64,000 bases of DNA, from NCBI RefSeq assembly GCF_949987515.2, contig NC_082688.1, forward strand, positions 78,124,731 through 78,188,730. Direction: 5' to 3'. Each line of letters opens with the position of its first letter. The first letter of the stretch is position 1. Source of the DNA: Delphinus delphis. Taxonomy: Eukaryota; Chordata; Mammalia; Artiodactyla; Delphinidae. Both the position numbers and the translations under genes were made by a program. The notes under the pieces are model-generated. The model was not told the origin of the DNA and made no database searches. It saw only the letters and a program-made list of their open reading frames with translations. Below are positions 22,252 through 35,512 of the stretch, one piece after another.

Positions 22252-25200
22252 AATAAAGAAAAATATTTCTGACTTTTAAAAATTAAAACTGCCATTTCTT
22301 TAAAAGTTTCGAAGTCTGCATAGCATACTATAGTTTGATTAGTATGTAGGAGTGATATTAAATAGATTTTTAACAATTACATTTCATCTTCTAAGCTTTA
22401 TGCCCTTCAACCATAAGTATCTTGGATTGCCTTTGAAGACTTCTAGAAGTTCTTAAAATTTTGCGGGGGGAATTAAAATAGAAATAAATTCTGGCATACA
22501 ACAGTTCTTGGTATATGATGACATTTACCATAGGAAAAAATACATATAATGCAAAATAAAACTCAATAGATATCTCTGATCTTAATTTCCATTTTTCAAT
22601 TTTCTTACTTTTATAATTCCTTGAGAAACCAATCACATTCAATCTGCACATTATAGGGATCTTTCTTTCCACCTCCATCCTTCAAAAGCCACTAGATGTA
22701 TAAGATGCCCATATTTATGAATTTTTTAAAAAAATACAGCTTCTTTAAGTGTTAATTTGCTTATAAATACTTAATTTTAACTGAAATTTCATCTGTTTCT
22801 CTAAGTAATATTACCGCTAGAAATAGCAATGAATTCAGTTAAAAATAGGAATGGTAACACATTTTATAAAAAATTTCCCTGTTTTCTTTTTAACCTTTCT
22901 AGGTATTTGTTTCTGGCATTTTAGGATTTGGTGAACTTGAAACACTTTTTGTTTTCTCCCCGAAAGAGTTTGAGAACAGATGTTGAGGAGGTTGAAAATT
23001 ACACCAGCCCTGGAATGTTTGTTTCTTCCACAGAATATATTTTGGGTGTTTGCAGACTTCAAAGCATACTACAGTTAGGCTTCACAGTTTCACCTTGTTG
23101 AACTCTAAGATTCATTTTCACAAGTTCTCATTTCTTTGTTCTAAACCGATTCATACTGTAAGAGTATCTTGGCCAATTTGAGAAGTATAGCAAACTTTCT
23201 TTTTTCTGTATGCTCTACATTCTCCCCATCATACTATTTCTAGCACTTTGCTTTTTCATGGGAAATATGTCTTTCCCTTTTCCAATTGATTCTGTCTTTT
23301 CTATCAAGCGTCAGTCCACCTCCCCCTAACCAACTCCACCCAGAATCTTGACTCCAGACTTGCTGTTTATATTACTTCCTATGTCTGGTATAATGACTGG
23401 TCCTGGGGACGGTGCCTGACTCAGGGAGGACCAAACACAGCCTTCTGATTTTTCACTGGGATTTGTCTATATTTCTTGAAAGAAAAATTCTTTTTTTCCT
23501 ACTCTCCCAACTGTAAATGCTAGCTGGAATTGTATACAGTTGGGACATTTGGTAGAATGTCCCTTGAATTTGGGGGGAAAAAATTGCTCAGTTAGGAACA
23601 AGTGACAATAAACCAGTCCAGAGTAAAGCAGTCCAGAAATATCAGATAAAAGAGAAAGAGCCTCAGTGAAATCATTTGAGCTCCTTATTATTGAGTCATT
23701 GGTCATCAAAATCAGTTTGGTATACAAAAACTGATTTTATTCCTTCAGCAGACTTGAGATGTATTTAACTTGCAAATAGAAGATTCTACACTAAATTAGA
23801 ACACAAAAGTCCCATATTTCTAAGATGAACCATTCTACTTTGTGCATCTCACTATTAGAATAATATCTATTTGCTGTATTTTATATATACCCTCTTTTTA
23901 CCTTATCTCTCCATTCTATTATTTTGAGGATATATTCAGGCATTTATATCTTTGTGTACAGGAGCAGTGACAGACATACTTTTGATTTCAGAAAAATGTT
24001 GTCTGAGTATTTTTTGGTTCTCATTATTTTGATTATAAATTATCCCAAGGACAATTATTTTTTCATTGTTAGAACTTTAATTTTTCTAATGAAAAACTTC
24101 TACAGGCAACATGTCTTTTGCTTGATTCTGCACTTCAATTTACATTTTAAATACATTTTTTTAAAACTATACATATTGAAAATCTGTATCATATACCCAG
24201 GCCCAAATCTCTCTTGATATAAATCTGTTGTCTTTATTTTTCATAGATTTTAATTGTGAACTATATATAAAAGAAATTTTTGTCAATATATTGTATTTTA
24301 ACATGCCAGAGCTTACTTATCTCTAGGCAAAGAATTACCTCATAATGATTCCTTATATTGGGCTTTCAATCTAATCACAATCCTTTTAAGTGATCATCAT
24401 TCCTGTAGAAAACTAATAAAATACAAAGTAAATATTTCAATTTTATTTATTTCTGTAACTCAGAATATAAACTATAGTCCGTAACATCAATGTATAAAAA
24501 TAAAAGTTATTTACTTATCTTTGAAAATTAATGGACACATAATCAGAAAAGCACTTATTTTTGTGAAGATCCTCTATAAAATGTAAACCCTAACTAAAAA
24601 AATGGACTTACACCATATCTAGTTAAATTCAATATCCATGTTTTAGGGGAAAAATAGAATGCAAAATTTTAAGAAACCTTTACCAGTTAAAATCTTTCAA
24701 TGCTTTAAAGTAAGTATAAACAATGTAATCTATTATATATGACCTTAAAAGAAAGAATATTTGTGTGCTAACATCAGGTTTGCCATGACTTATGGCCCAA
24801 ATGATTTCATCAAAGCCCTGTGTTGTTGCTGTTTTGTTAGCAACTGTGCCAGTTAGGTTCAATTTTTTTGTGTTAAAATATCAACCGCTTCTCTGCCCCT
24901 CCATTTCTTCTTCTTGGTTGCCTATCTATGAAGAAATCACATGGCCTGGAGATATCAGGTTACTTGGGTTTGATTCAAGTGCTCTAATTTTACGAACTGT
25001 GGTAGAAATCTAATCTAACAGAAAAGGATGTTCTGAGAAGAGGACTTAGGATACTTTTCCAGATGAATATCAGGTCCTAATAACCCAAAGGAAAGTGAAC
25101 ATACAGAACAGGCCTAAACTATGGATATCTACTACAAAAGAGAATGAGAAGCTTCTGGTTAAATACAGGCATCTCTGCTGTCTTTACTTCTGTTAATGGA

Positions 25201-28200
25201 TTGCTTACACAAAAAATCTTGTCTCAGGGCTGCCTTTAGGGAAGTCTAGAAAAAACCACATATTATGTTTTGCTGACATACAGTCCCTGGTGAAAAATAC
25301 TACTGTTTTGTTAACTCACTCCCAGTCCCTAAAGCAGGGCATATTTAGGCAACCTTTCCCAAATTTACTTGTCAGTTACTAAGAGCACTTACATATGCGG
25401 CATCATTGCATACAGACATTCCTTTGCCTGAAAAATTCTTAACAGTGAAATCATAGTACTAGATCAGATAAAATAGGGAGGTGTGTAAATTTCAAGAGAT
25501 GGTATATTTTAAGGACTTATTTTAAAAGAAACTGGCTTTATCTTAAAAGTTCCTCCATATATTTACATATGCCTTTATATATCCTTTATAAACAAATTTA
25601 TGCTTACGGCCCTCAAATTATCCCAGTTTTTATCTATTTCAGAGTGTTGATATAATTGACTAGATTATTTAAACTAGACCTCTGAAATAAAAGATATTCA
25701 TATGTCTCAATTTTAGAGGAAAAAAAAGACATTCTCCCAAACAGAAGCATGCAAAATCTTTATCCAGCCATACTAAAATCACTCCCACTTGCTGTTAATA
25801 TTTCACAGGTTTTATAAGGTCAGCGAAAAGATATCATTCCACAGTAAACCTTGACGGCCAAAAGTATGTACATTACTTAATACCTATTAAGCATACATTT
25901 CTTATGAAAGACAACACATATTTTGCTCAGAAATTTCTTTAAACCAATATATAACACATAATGTTTTACACATTTATAATTAGATATCAAATCCATCAGT
26001 TGCAACACATCTATTGCTATTTTTCAACCTGAAAACCTGGACTTTTATCACTACTCTTCCTTCTTCTTGGTCCAGTTTCTCATCCAAAATAAAATAACCT
26101 AACAATGAGATATCTTAGTATCCTTTTCATGAAACTGTCTCAAGTGCATTTACCAGTTTTAAACAAACAACATTTAAACTTTCTATGTTTATCATTTTAA
26201 ATTGTGTCTCAAAATAAATCCCATACTTTTACAAGAAAAAAAGTTAATTTTGCACTATCACTGGGGCTAGCTAGGAGTTGAACAAAGATGTTATTAATGG
26301 ATGTGCTTCTACTCTTCTTTTCCTCAGTGCTAGTGTAAGAATTGGAAATCTAGTAAATTTGGCAATATTATAATTGCAAAACCTCTCCTTTTCATGAGCT
26401 AGGCAGTCAATTCAGAGTGTAACTTCTAAGCTAGTTAACATAAAACAGAGAAGTAAATATTATGAAGTAGTATTTACAAAAAAAAAAAAAATCATGATTC
26501 AAGTTAAAAAGAATACATACTTTTTTGATCTATATAATATATATATACTCACATGTATATTATACAAATGAAACATGAATATTCATGAGTATATTATATT
26601 TAGTTACACAGAAGTAAAGTGATCAAAATACATATATGACTTAAATTCTTTGAAAATAACTTTATTTGGGTAATATTGTTATATAAATGCTATGTAATTG
26701 CTGACAAAAATGAAAATCTCATTTCCTGTATTCAAATTAATTATATATTGAATATATTCATATATGTATTGAAAACTTGAATCACGAATGGATTAGGAAA
26801 GAAGGCAGAAACTATTCAAAGTATTTTATTATAAGGAAATTGAATAAAAATGATGTTTTATGTGATAGAAGGAATTAAAAGGGAACCCAGAGTTTTGCAA
26901 CAGCAATAAGTGCCTATCATCTTTAGAGCTGGAGGAAGAGCAGAAGTTGCTAGAACACAAAAGCAAGGCCATATGATGAGGATTGGGGCCATGGTATGAG
27001 TGACTGGCTATGGCCTGATATGCCACAGTGAGTAGAGACAGGTAAGAGAGGACTTAGGTTTTTTCTCTCCCCTTGCCCTCTTATATTTGCAAATGCCTTC
27101 TATTAGCCTATCCAGCAATCTGAGCGCACTGGAGACTGGAAGGAAATGTTATGTGTGATAGAAAGCAGAGCAGAAGAAGGTTAGGTGTATAGCAAACAAG
27201 CATAATAAATGTCTATTCTAGGGGAAAAATAAAGAATGATAAGCCACTTCCAGATATCAGGAAAAGTTTGGGAATTGTCCAAAACAATGACTAAAGGCCA
27301 CTCTGAAGTGTTTTAAGGCCCAAATAATTCACACTCCTTTCTGTAGTAATTTACTACCTAGCTGATTTTGTTAGGAGACGGCATTCTGTGGGTGTGGGGA
27401 GAACCAAACTGTATCACAAATCTTGACTGAAAGCTCAATTCTCAAAGTATTCCTATTTTGAAAACAGAATTCACTATGACCAGATTCTTTCCAATTAAAA
27501 CAATATTTTTCTACTTTTTTCTTAAGGTAGAATAAAAAATTTCTCCTATCCATTTCTATATGTTACAGTGCAATACACACATTATTCTGTTGATTTAAAG
27601 GGTAGGTTGAGAAGGGAAGAATTATACAGTATCTGCTTCATCAATACATTTTGATAAATTTTAGAAAATAAATTAACCTTATGACAACACAATAAATCTA
27701 AGTAGAAAATTGGCAGGGCAAATGCTCAATAAATATTTCAGTGTAGATGAATTGATAAATTACAAGCTCCAGAGTGATTAAGTCAAACAAAACAGAAAAA
27801 GAATCCTTGACTGGGAAAGCAGGTATTACTGTTATAGGATTTTTTTTTTCTTTCTCTCTTCCTCTTCTTTTTTAATCTCTTAGATATAAAACAGCGATAT
27901 TGAAAATCCTCAAGATAATTTATTTAAATTGAATCTTGGTAAGCTAAAAATGAATTTTTCACATACTATCAGTATGAAGCAACCTGGAGAGGGAAATATT
28001 AGAACTTATACACAATATTATTCTCTGGCTCATCACAAAAGATTTTCCAGAAGCTAAAATAAGGAGTAGCTGTGAAACATTTATCAAATCAAAAAGGAAT
28101 ACATTAAAATTTAAGTATTTAATATTATTTTTCTAAATAAAATATGTAGATAAAGTTCAACTTACCAATTACATTTCTGTGGTGTAGTATATTATTTCAT

Positions 28201-28734
28201 TGACCATATTATTAATTCATAAAGCTCTTTTCAAACTTTCTTTGTCAGATAGGTTTTTATTATAGCCTGAAGCTCTTTAATGTTCATTGTCCAGAATGAT
28301 ATTCATATATAATGGAAGGACTTACCAATCATGTTGTTTGAAAAACTAAACCCCTACGCAAAGGCAGTTTCTTCTGTAGATGATGGCACAGCACACAGTA
28401 TTTAAGCTAATGAGGGTATTATCATCATTTTAACATGAAATACTGCTAGCAATTTCCTGTTCAGAAACATCTGATGAATTTGCACATATTTAGTCAATAT
28501 ATATGAAGGTAGAGGAGTCTATCAAAAATCCTGTCACTTGGTAGGGGAGAATAAAATAAAGAGGGAATCAGACATACATTATATACCCTCAAGAAATTTA
28601 TGTTTCAACACTGTGTTTTAAACTAAGGAGCCAATTACATATCAATAAAACTTATGTATAAATGAATTCTTTATAGGCTTTACCAGGTGGTAAAACTTTT
28701 TGTCACAATAGAAATAGTGTATATATTTGTGTTG
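22252..28734. other. no gene recognised; 6.5 kb of AT-rich DNA
   Basis: This is the longest stretch without a repeat that I can name. No open frame exceeds about 100 codons, and none has a recognisable motif, plausible exon boundaries or unusual codon use. A polypyrimidine run with a following 'cttag' (27,839-27,885) looks like a splice acceptor in isolation, but no coding frame follows it. 'gctcaataaatatttc' near 27,724 may be an L2 3' end. Conserved noncoding elements could be present and would be invisible here. Confidence 0.45.
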
Positions 28735-28893
28735 ACCAATAAGGTAGCTACTAGTTATATGTGGCTATTGAGCACTTGAAATGTGGTTTGTGAAACTCAG
28801 CAACTGAATTTTTAATTTTATTTAATGTTAAATCATTTAAACTTAAACTTAAGTAGCCACATGTGGCTAGTGGTTACTATATTGAAAAGTTCA
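28735..28893. mobile_element. hAT-type MITE (non-autonomous DNA transposon)
   Basis: Inverted ends of about 30 bp pair up: 'ggtagctactagttatat' on the left and, on the right, 'catgtggctagtggttac' (reverse complement 'gtaaccactagccacatg'). The interior has the familiar 'attgagcacttgaaatgtgg'. The pattern is that of an old Charlie-related mammalian MITE; I cannot name the exact family. Confidence 0.7.
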
Positions 28894-30234
28894 GTTCTAA
28901 GAAATAGCATGATATCAGGAGATGTATGAGTTGTCCAAAGGTATATATCCAAAAGGCATATACCACTTAATACAGGACTAGCAAATATAAAAGCACTCTT
29001 ACAGGCACAGTTATGACAGATATTGCCAGAACATTATAGCACTCTGTCTCTTGGTTTCTACTGCCTCAGAAATCTTTTTTTAATAAGGTGCTCAACACAG
29101 TTATGAACAATTAATTGGTACTGGCACAACACATAAAACAAATTTTCCATTTCTAATATGATGCTTTCTAAAACGAAATGTGTGTCACAGTAGAAGTAAG
29201 GTAGTGATGTTGATTCTTAGAAACATTGAGAAACTACTTGAAATGGTATGTCTCTGACTCAAAAAAGGGAACTTATTCTTAGGCTAGAGAAAGCAAATAC
29301 AGAGCTAAGATAATCAGAGAAAGTAATAACAACTGAGTATGTGAAAAAAATAGAAGTTATGATGGGTTAGTAATATTATATGTTGGTTTTCTTAGGAGGG
29401 AAAAAAATGTAAAAATGATAACTAGATGACTCTATAAGGAAACAGAATTATTTGAAAACTATCCTTAACTACACATAATTTTCAGTATGTATATTTAAAG
29501 ATACTGTAAAAATAGTTACTAAGAAGAGAGAGAGGGCATTCTTATTCCAGGAGCTATTAGAGAATTTGTAGCAGACTTATAAACAACTAGAAAATTGGAC
29601 AAATTATATAAAAAAATAAAATTCATCCATTTTTAGATATTGGACAGCAGGCAATGCAGATTCTAAAATGGGAAACAAGTAAGGTGGGCTGTCTGCCTGG
29701 AGGTACTTTCTGGACCAAGGTGCAAGGTGGGCCCCTCACCCATGTAGAGCACAACATTCCCATTCTAAACAGACAAAAACCAGAGTTTGGCAAGGAGATT
29801 ATATGTATATTTTTATTATATGTGTATCACAAAACTGGGCAAAGAATGCCTAAGAGGTAATGAAATATTACTGAAATGTTTAAAATAGTACATAACAGTT
29901 TACCCAGAGCTGAGAGCAGACCAAGTTCTGACCATCCAGAGTGGATAGAACTTAAGAATACCTGGGAATTAAGTAGATACCACAGAAAAGTCACATCTTA
30001 AGTAATGGGCAAAACTAGCCTTAAAGTAAAGGATATTATATACTCAATCCATAAAAAAACTTTTAAGCGACCCAGAAAAATATGAAGGGGAGGCTGGAGC
30101 AAACTTGTGACTAGAAATTAAAAGTACCACATATGTTAACAAAAAGCTATGAAGCACAGACTATCAAAGTTAAAAATATATATTGTATTTGCAATAGCAT
30201 TCTGAAATGAATATAATTTCTTTATACAAAACAT
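28894..30234. other. no gene recognised; possible very old repeat
   Basis: AT-rich. 29,640-30,180 is more complex and may be an ancient L1 5' segment, but I cannot align it with confidence. The plus-strand frame at 29,654-29,860 has no recognisable motif. Confidence 0.4.
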
Positions 30235-30395
30235 TTCATTTTGTAAAATAAAAATATGCAGTATCTGTATGTTAAAACTACAAATATTAATAAAAAGTCA
30301 AAGAAGATATAAACAGTGTTCATGGATTAAATATTAAGATGTCAATTCTCTGTTCTTTGATTTATGGATTCAATAAAATCTCAATCAAAATAACA

Positions 30396-30399
<4 letters not shown>

Positions 30400-30436
<37 letters not shown>

Positions 30437-30452
30437 TGTGTGTGTGTGTGTG
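30400..30452 (+). repeat. (TG)n microsatellite
   Basis: About 26 TG units with one TA interruption. It lies within old L1 sequence and could be polymorphic. Confidence 0.95.
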
Positions 30453-30488
30453 ATATCAATCATTTGATTTTAAAACTTATATGAAAAA

Positions 30489-30698
30489 GGGCTTCCCTGG
30501 TGGCGCAGTGACTGGGAGTCTGCCTGCCAATGCAGGGGACATGGGTTCGTGCCCTGGTCCGGGAAGATCCCACATGCCGCAGAGCGGCTGAGCCCGTGAG
30601 CCATGGCCGCTGAGCCTGCACGTCTGGAGCCTGTGCTCCACAACCGGAGAGGCCACAACAGTGAGAGGCCTGCGTACCAAAAAAAAAAAAAAAAAAAG
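30489..30698 (+). mobile_element. CHR-type tRNA-derived SINE (short form)
   Basis: A complete copy from 'gggcttccctggtggcgcag' to an uninterrupted A run (30,679-30,697). The perfect TSD 'ttatatgaaaaa' lies at 30,477-30,488 and 30,699-30,710. It was inserted into the older L1. Confidence 0.95.
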
Positions 30699-32139
30699 TT
30701 ATATGAAAAAGAAAAGCAACTAGAATAGCCAAGATAATTCTGAGAAAGAAAATATAATGTCTGAGAGCTTATACTACCTGATTTCAAGACTTCCTCTAAA
30801 GCTACAGTAATCAAGGAGGTATGGTATTCACAAAAGGGGAGACACTCCGATCAATGGAACAGAACAGAGAGGGAAGAAATAAACTCGCCCACAAACGTCA
30901 ACTGATTTTTTATAAAGATGCAAAGGCAATGCACTGAAGAAATAATTGTCTTTTCAACAGATGGTACTGAAACAATTGGATTTCCACATGTCAAAATAAT
31001 GACCCATGACACATACCTCACAGTTTACACAAAAATGAACTCAAAATGAATCACAGACCTAAATGTAAAATATAAAATTATAAAATATCTTGAAGAACCC
31101 ATGAAAGAAAATATATGTGACCTGAGGTTTTGTGAAGATAAATTGGGCATTACTAAAATTTTAAAACTTTGCTTTGTGAAACTCACTGTTAATAGATAAA
31201 AGATAAGCCAGAAACTGGTGACAATATTTGTAAATCACATGTCTGACAATGGAATTGTATCTAGAATATTTAAATAACTCTTAAAGTGGAACAATAAATA
31301 TAAACAAACAAAAGTTGGACAAAAGATCTGAAGAGACATTTCACCAAAGAATGTATACAGATGCAAGTAAACATACTAAATGTTGCTCAACATCTTTTGC
31401 CTTTAGAGAAATCCGATTAAAACAATGAGATACTACTACACATAGAATAGAATGCGTAATATTAAAATAACAAGCAACGCCATGTTTTAGCAAGAATGCA
31501 GAGCAACTGAACTGCCAATTATCACTGGTGTAAATAAAAAAAAATAATATAGCTATTTTGGGAAACAGTCTGGCAGTTTCTTATAAAGTTAACCATGCAC
31601 TTGCTTTATGAATCAGCAATCCAGCACTTAAGTATTTACTCCAGAGAACAAAAAATATATAAATATATGTCCACACAAATCTGTATATGAATATTTGTAG
31701 AGCTTAATTTATAATTGGTCAAATGTATAAACAGCTGAAATCTGCATTAATTGGGGAATGGATAACCATAACATGGTATATCCATAAAGTGGAATAGCAC
31801 ACATTATTATATATAGGAATGCACTACTGACATATTCAGGATGAATCCCAGAAGCACAATGCTATGTGGATAAAACTCTACTCAAAAGGTTGTATAGTCT
31901 AAGATTTAATATATCTGACATTCTGGAAAAGTAGACAATAGGGATAGAAAGTATTGATAGATTAGTCATAAGTTGTTGGGAGAGGGAGATGGAATTAACT
32001 TCTAGGGGCTTGAAGGAATGTTTTGATGTGATGGATAGAATCTTTATCTTGATTATGGTGGTGATCATATGACTGTATACATTTGTCAAAACTCAGTGAA
32101 TGTTACTGTTGGTGATTATACTTCCATAAACCTGACAAA

Positions 32140-32520
32140 AAATGGAGTGAAAATAAATAAAATGAAGTTACCATGTGTTGCCAAGGTGTTGAACTGAATT
32201 ACTAATACACTGCTAGTGGGAATGTAAATTAGATTATCTGCTTGGTACTGTCATTTCTTAGTATCTATGAAAGTTGAACACAAGCATACCTATGGACCAG
32301 CAACTCTATGAGTAGGTATATAATCAACAGAAGGTCATACGTATGTGTAAAAAAAGTGCACAAGTGAACCCACAATAGTACTATTCCCAAGAGCCTTAAA
32401 TTGGAAGATACTGAAATATTTATTAGAAATAGAAAGGAGCTTCTGGGTTTGGGGTAATGTTTCTTGATCTGGGTGCTGTCTGATGTACGCTTTTGCTTTA
32501 GAAAATTCAACAAAATGAAT
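32140..32520 (+). mobile_element. ancient L1 ORF2/3'-end scrap
   Basis: Contains 'ctgctagtgggaatgtaaat' (32,210-32,229), 'ggaccagcaactctatgag' and 'ctattcccaagagccttaaa', in the order of an L1 ORF2 C-terminus. It is a second fragment, separate from the preceding one. Confidence 0.65.
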
Positions 32521-32613
32521 TACAGGCAGTTCATGAATTCAACTACCTTGTACGTTCTTTATAGATTCTTATATTTTCATCTGTGTTTTCCTAAGAGCTA
32601 ACACAGTCCTTGG

Positions 32614-32773
32614 TACATAATGGATGCACAATCCATTTTTTTTTCATGAAAGTGCATTTAGTTTTTTTAATTTAATTTTATTTATTTTTAAAATACATAA
32701 TGGATGTACAATCCTTTTTTTTTTTTTTTTTTTTTTTTTTGCCGTACATGGGCCTCTCACTATTGTGGCCTCT
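32614..32773. repeat. 80-bp tandem duplication carrying an L1 target site and tail
   Basis: 'tacataatggatg' starts at 32,614 and again at 32,694. The following 'aatcc', T-rich tract, 'catgaaagtgcattt' and 'tttaattttatttattttta' are also repeated (second copy resuming at 32,934 after the SINE). The end coordinate here includes the start of the SINE that splits the second copy. Confidence 0.75.
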
Positions 32774-33169
32774 CCCGTTGCGGAGCACAGGCTCCGGACG
32801 CGCAGGCTCAGCGGCCATGGCTCACGGGCCCAGCCGCTCCGCGGCATGTGGGATCTTCCCGGACCAGGGCACGAACCTGTGTCCCCTGCATCGGCAGGTG
32901 GACTCTCAACCACTGCGCTACCAGGGAAGCCCCAATCCATTTTTATTTTCATGAAAGTGCATTTTTTTAAAATTTAATTTTATTTATTTTTAATACAGTT
33001 CTTCTTAGTAATCTATTTTATACATATTAGTGTATATAGGTCAATCCCAATCTCTCATTTCATCCCACCACCACCACCCCCGGCTTTCCCCCCTTGGTGT
33101 CCATACGTTTGTTCTCTACATCTGTATCTCTATTTCTGCTTTGCAAACTGGTTCATCTGTACCATTTTT
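32641..33169 (-). mobile_element. 5'-truncated L1 3' end, antisense, secondarily duplicated and split by a SINE
   Basis: Reverse-complement L1 3'-UTR landmarks appear at 32,960-33,165: 'acatattagtgtatata', 'catcccaccaccaccacc' and 'ttggtgtccatacgtttg'. Candidate TSDs are 'cacaatccattttt' (32,627-32,640) and 'cacaatacattttt' (33,170-33,183), 13 of 14 identical. The tail region was then duplicated in tandem and hit by a SINE. Confidence 0.75.
32714..32933 (-). mobile_element. CHR-type tRNA-derived SINE (short form), antisense
   Basis: The minus-strand copy has a 27-base tail (T run 32,714-32,740). 'caatcc' flanks it on both sides (32,708-32,713, and right after its 5' end). It splits the second copy of the 80-bp duplication, so it arrived after that duplication. 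Confidence 0.95.
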
Positions 33170-33203
33170 CACAATACATTTTTGAATAGTGAATTGACAA
33201 CTG

Positions 33204-33630
33204 GATGAAAGGGAAAAAAGGGAGGAAGGAAGCAAGGAAGAAAAGAAGGGAGGAAGGGAGAGAGGAAGGGAAGGAGGAAGGAAGGAAGGGAGGGAAGAAG
33301 GAAGGGAGGGAGGGAGGAAGGAAGGAAGGAAAGAGGAAGGAAGGAAGGGAGGAAGGGAGGGAGGGAGGGAGGAAGGAAGCAAGGAAGGCAGGAAGGGAGG
33401 GAGAAAGGAAGAGAGGGAGGAAGGAAGGAAAGAGGAAGGAAGGGAGGAAGGGAGGGAGGGAGGGAGGGAGGAAGGAAGGAAGGAAGGAAGGGAGGGAGGG
33501 AGGAAGGAAGGAAGGAAGGAAGGAAGGAAGGAAGGAAGGGAGGGAGGAAGGCAGGGAGGGAGGGAAGAAGGGAGAGAGGAAGAGAGGGAGGAAGGAAAGG
33601 AAGCAGGAAGGAGGGAAAAAAGAGAGAAGG
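33204..33630 (+). repeat. GGAA-rich homopurine tract
   Basis: About 430 bp of almost pure purine built from GGAA, GGGA and GGAAG blocks. The resulting 145-codon open frame (33,205-33,642), composed of K, R, E and G, is low complexity and not a gene. Such tracts can form triplex DNA, and GGAA repeats can bind ETS-family factors; neither can be shown from sequence alone. Confidence 0.95.
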
Positions 33631-33642
33631 ATGTCCAGATAA

Positions 33643-35498
33643 AATTATCCTGTCAGAGCATTTTAAAATTTTAGTTTAAAAGCATATTCAAAATAAAATA
33701 TTGAATTAAATAAAAAGTTTTCTGGCCTAGAGTATGCTCAGAATCAATTCTAGAGCATAACATTACTTTTCTAAAATTGAAGTGAATTACATTATTATAA
33801 ATATAAATATTTGTATATATTGCTGAAAATCTGAACTAGCTGGTAAAATGTTTTGTATGTATCTAAATTTCCTTGGACCTTTAGTTGTTTATGTTATTGC
33901 TTGCCTTTTGCAAGTACTTCATTCAAAAATTATATCCAGGTACGAAAATTTAATCTACTATACCATTTTCTCTATATAAAAAATGCTATTTTTGCATAGC
34001 TAATCATTTTGAATACCTACTGTGCTTCGTCCCCCTCAGATGAATGCAGTGAATTTTCTGTTCTGTGGGCAGTCCCAGTAAATAACACTGGTAATGCAAA
34101 ATTAGCTTTTATGGAAATTAAGATAGCTGATTGAATTTGAAGCTGCCCAGCATTGATTCTGTTCCACTCACAAAGGCAGGAATGGAAGTGAAAGTTGTTG
34201 TGTAATATTTTTAAACACAAGTGAAAGCACTATATTTTTGTGAGCATCACTGTCCAAAAGTAAAAGGAGTACTACTAATTTCTGCCATATAATTTGAATG
34301 TTTCCATTAAATGATATTATACAGTATTTCTCCGTGGTTCTTTGGGTCCTCTTCTGTTAAAATAATTGTGACAGGTTAGAAAATCTATACAGCTTACAAA
34401 CCAAGAATAACAGTCCTCAAATCAAAAAATCTTTCATTTGCCTTAATAATTCTTACTTTTTTTAGTCTTTTCAAGAATAAATCTCTATTTTCTATTTAGT
34501 CATTTTATATGACTGCAGAGATAACACATCACTTTATTTCATCTATTTTGAAGAGATGGAAAAAATTAATTAAAAAGACAATATTTTAGTTAATTAACTA
34601 GCTAATAAATTTAATGAATAAACTTTTTTACTAACTAGTCTTCCCTTCTCAAATGGTTATTTTCCATGAAAATAAGTGATATAATATGAGAGGTAAAAGT
34701 AATGAGTTAGCCAAACTTGTATTTTTACTATGTGTTTTCCTATTAGCCTGCAATGTCATTTTATATGTAAGGAATTATTTGTCATGTTGATTTTATTAAC
34801 TATGATGTAATGTCAGATTTCTGTAAAACTCACTTTCATTTCTTCCTTCAATTTTTAAGACTGGAGGTTCAGAAACCATTTATCTTTTCAGCTTTTCCAC
34901 TTATTAAAAGTAATATTATACTTAATATTTAAATTTCAAATTCTGAAGTTTTTATATTTTAAATAATATAATTTTATAACATGAATGATCATATAAAATG
35001 TATAAGCTATTTATTATAATGTTTTAACATGACCTCTATATTTAATCAAGAATTATTGCCTATAAGTACTGCAAATAACCTTTAACTACTCATGTTCTTG
35101 TCATAATTAACTTCTCTAATTTCCCTTTTGATGCTTCAAAAGAATTGATAAACTTCTCACATGACAATTCCGAGAGTAATGGAGGACTAATTTTATGTGC
35201 TTATGGAAAAATTGGAAATACTGTATATTCTACAGAAAGGGAAACTTGCATGAGAAATTTTTATATGGACAATACTATCCTGATGTATTAAGCTAATTCA
35301 TAATTATTATATTATGATAATTATGTAATTAAATATTGTGCTAATTATATATTATTTAGTTATAATTAAATTTATTATTCTAATTACATAATTGCATTAT
35401 ACCTTTGAAATACTTAAAACCATGGCATTCATATTTGTTTATGTACTAGAATATCACTTGAGTCCTAAATCATACAAAAATATTTTCATTTATAACTA
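33643..35498. other. no gene recognised; AT-rich DNA
   Basis: Very AT-rich, especially 35,290-35,400. The minus-strand frame at 34,017-34,220 has no motif and no context that supports it. Confidence 0.5.
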
Positions 35499-35512
35499 AG
35501 AAAACATGTTTG
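35499..35512 (+). repeat. left TSD of the truncated L1 at 35,513
   Basis: 'agaaaacatgtttg' recurs as 'agaaaacatgtgtttg' at 36,022-36,037, with a 2-bp GT slip. Confidence 0.8.

Larger units (their letters stand above)
30235..32135 (+). mobile_element. ancient L1 ORF2 C-terminal region and 3' UTR
   Basis: Old L1 ORF2 landmarks run in order: 'ggattcaataaaatctcaat' (30,367-30,386), 'aagctacagtaatcaaggag' (30,799-30,818), 'caatggaacagaacagag' (30,853-30,870) and 'tgctcaacatcttttgcc' near 31,384. 3'-UTR sequence follows to about 32,130. It is interrupted by a (TG)n tract and by a CHR SINE. No frame is open for long. Confidence 0.75.

Noticed and set aside
27839..27885. Polypyrimidine tract plus AG as a splice acceptor
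   Set aside because: No open coding frame or donor site follows; such tracts occur often by chance in AT-rich DNA.
33205..33642. 145-codon plus-strand open frame rich in K, R, E and G
   Set aside because: It is the translation of a homopurine microsatellite, which has no stop codons in this frame by composition.
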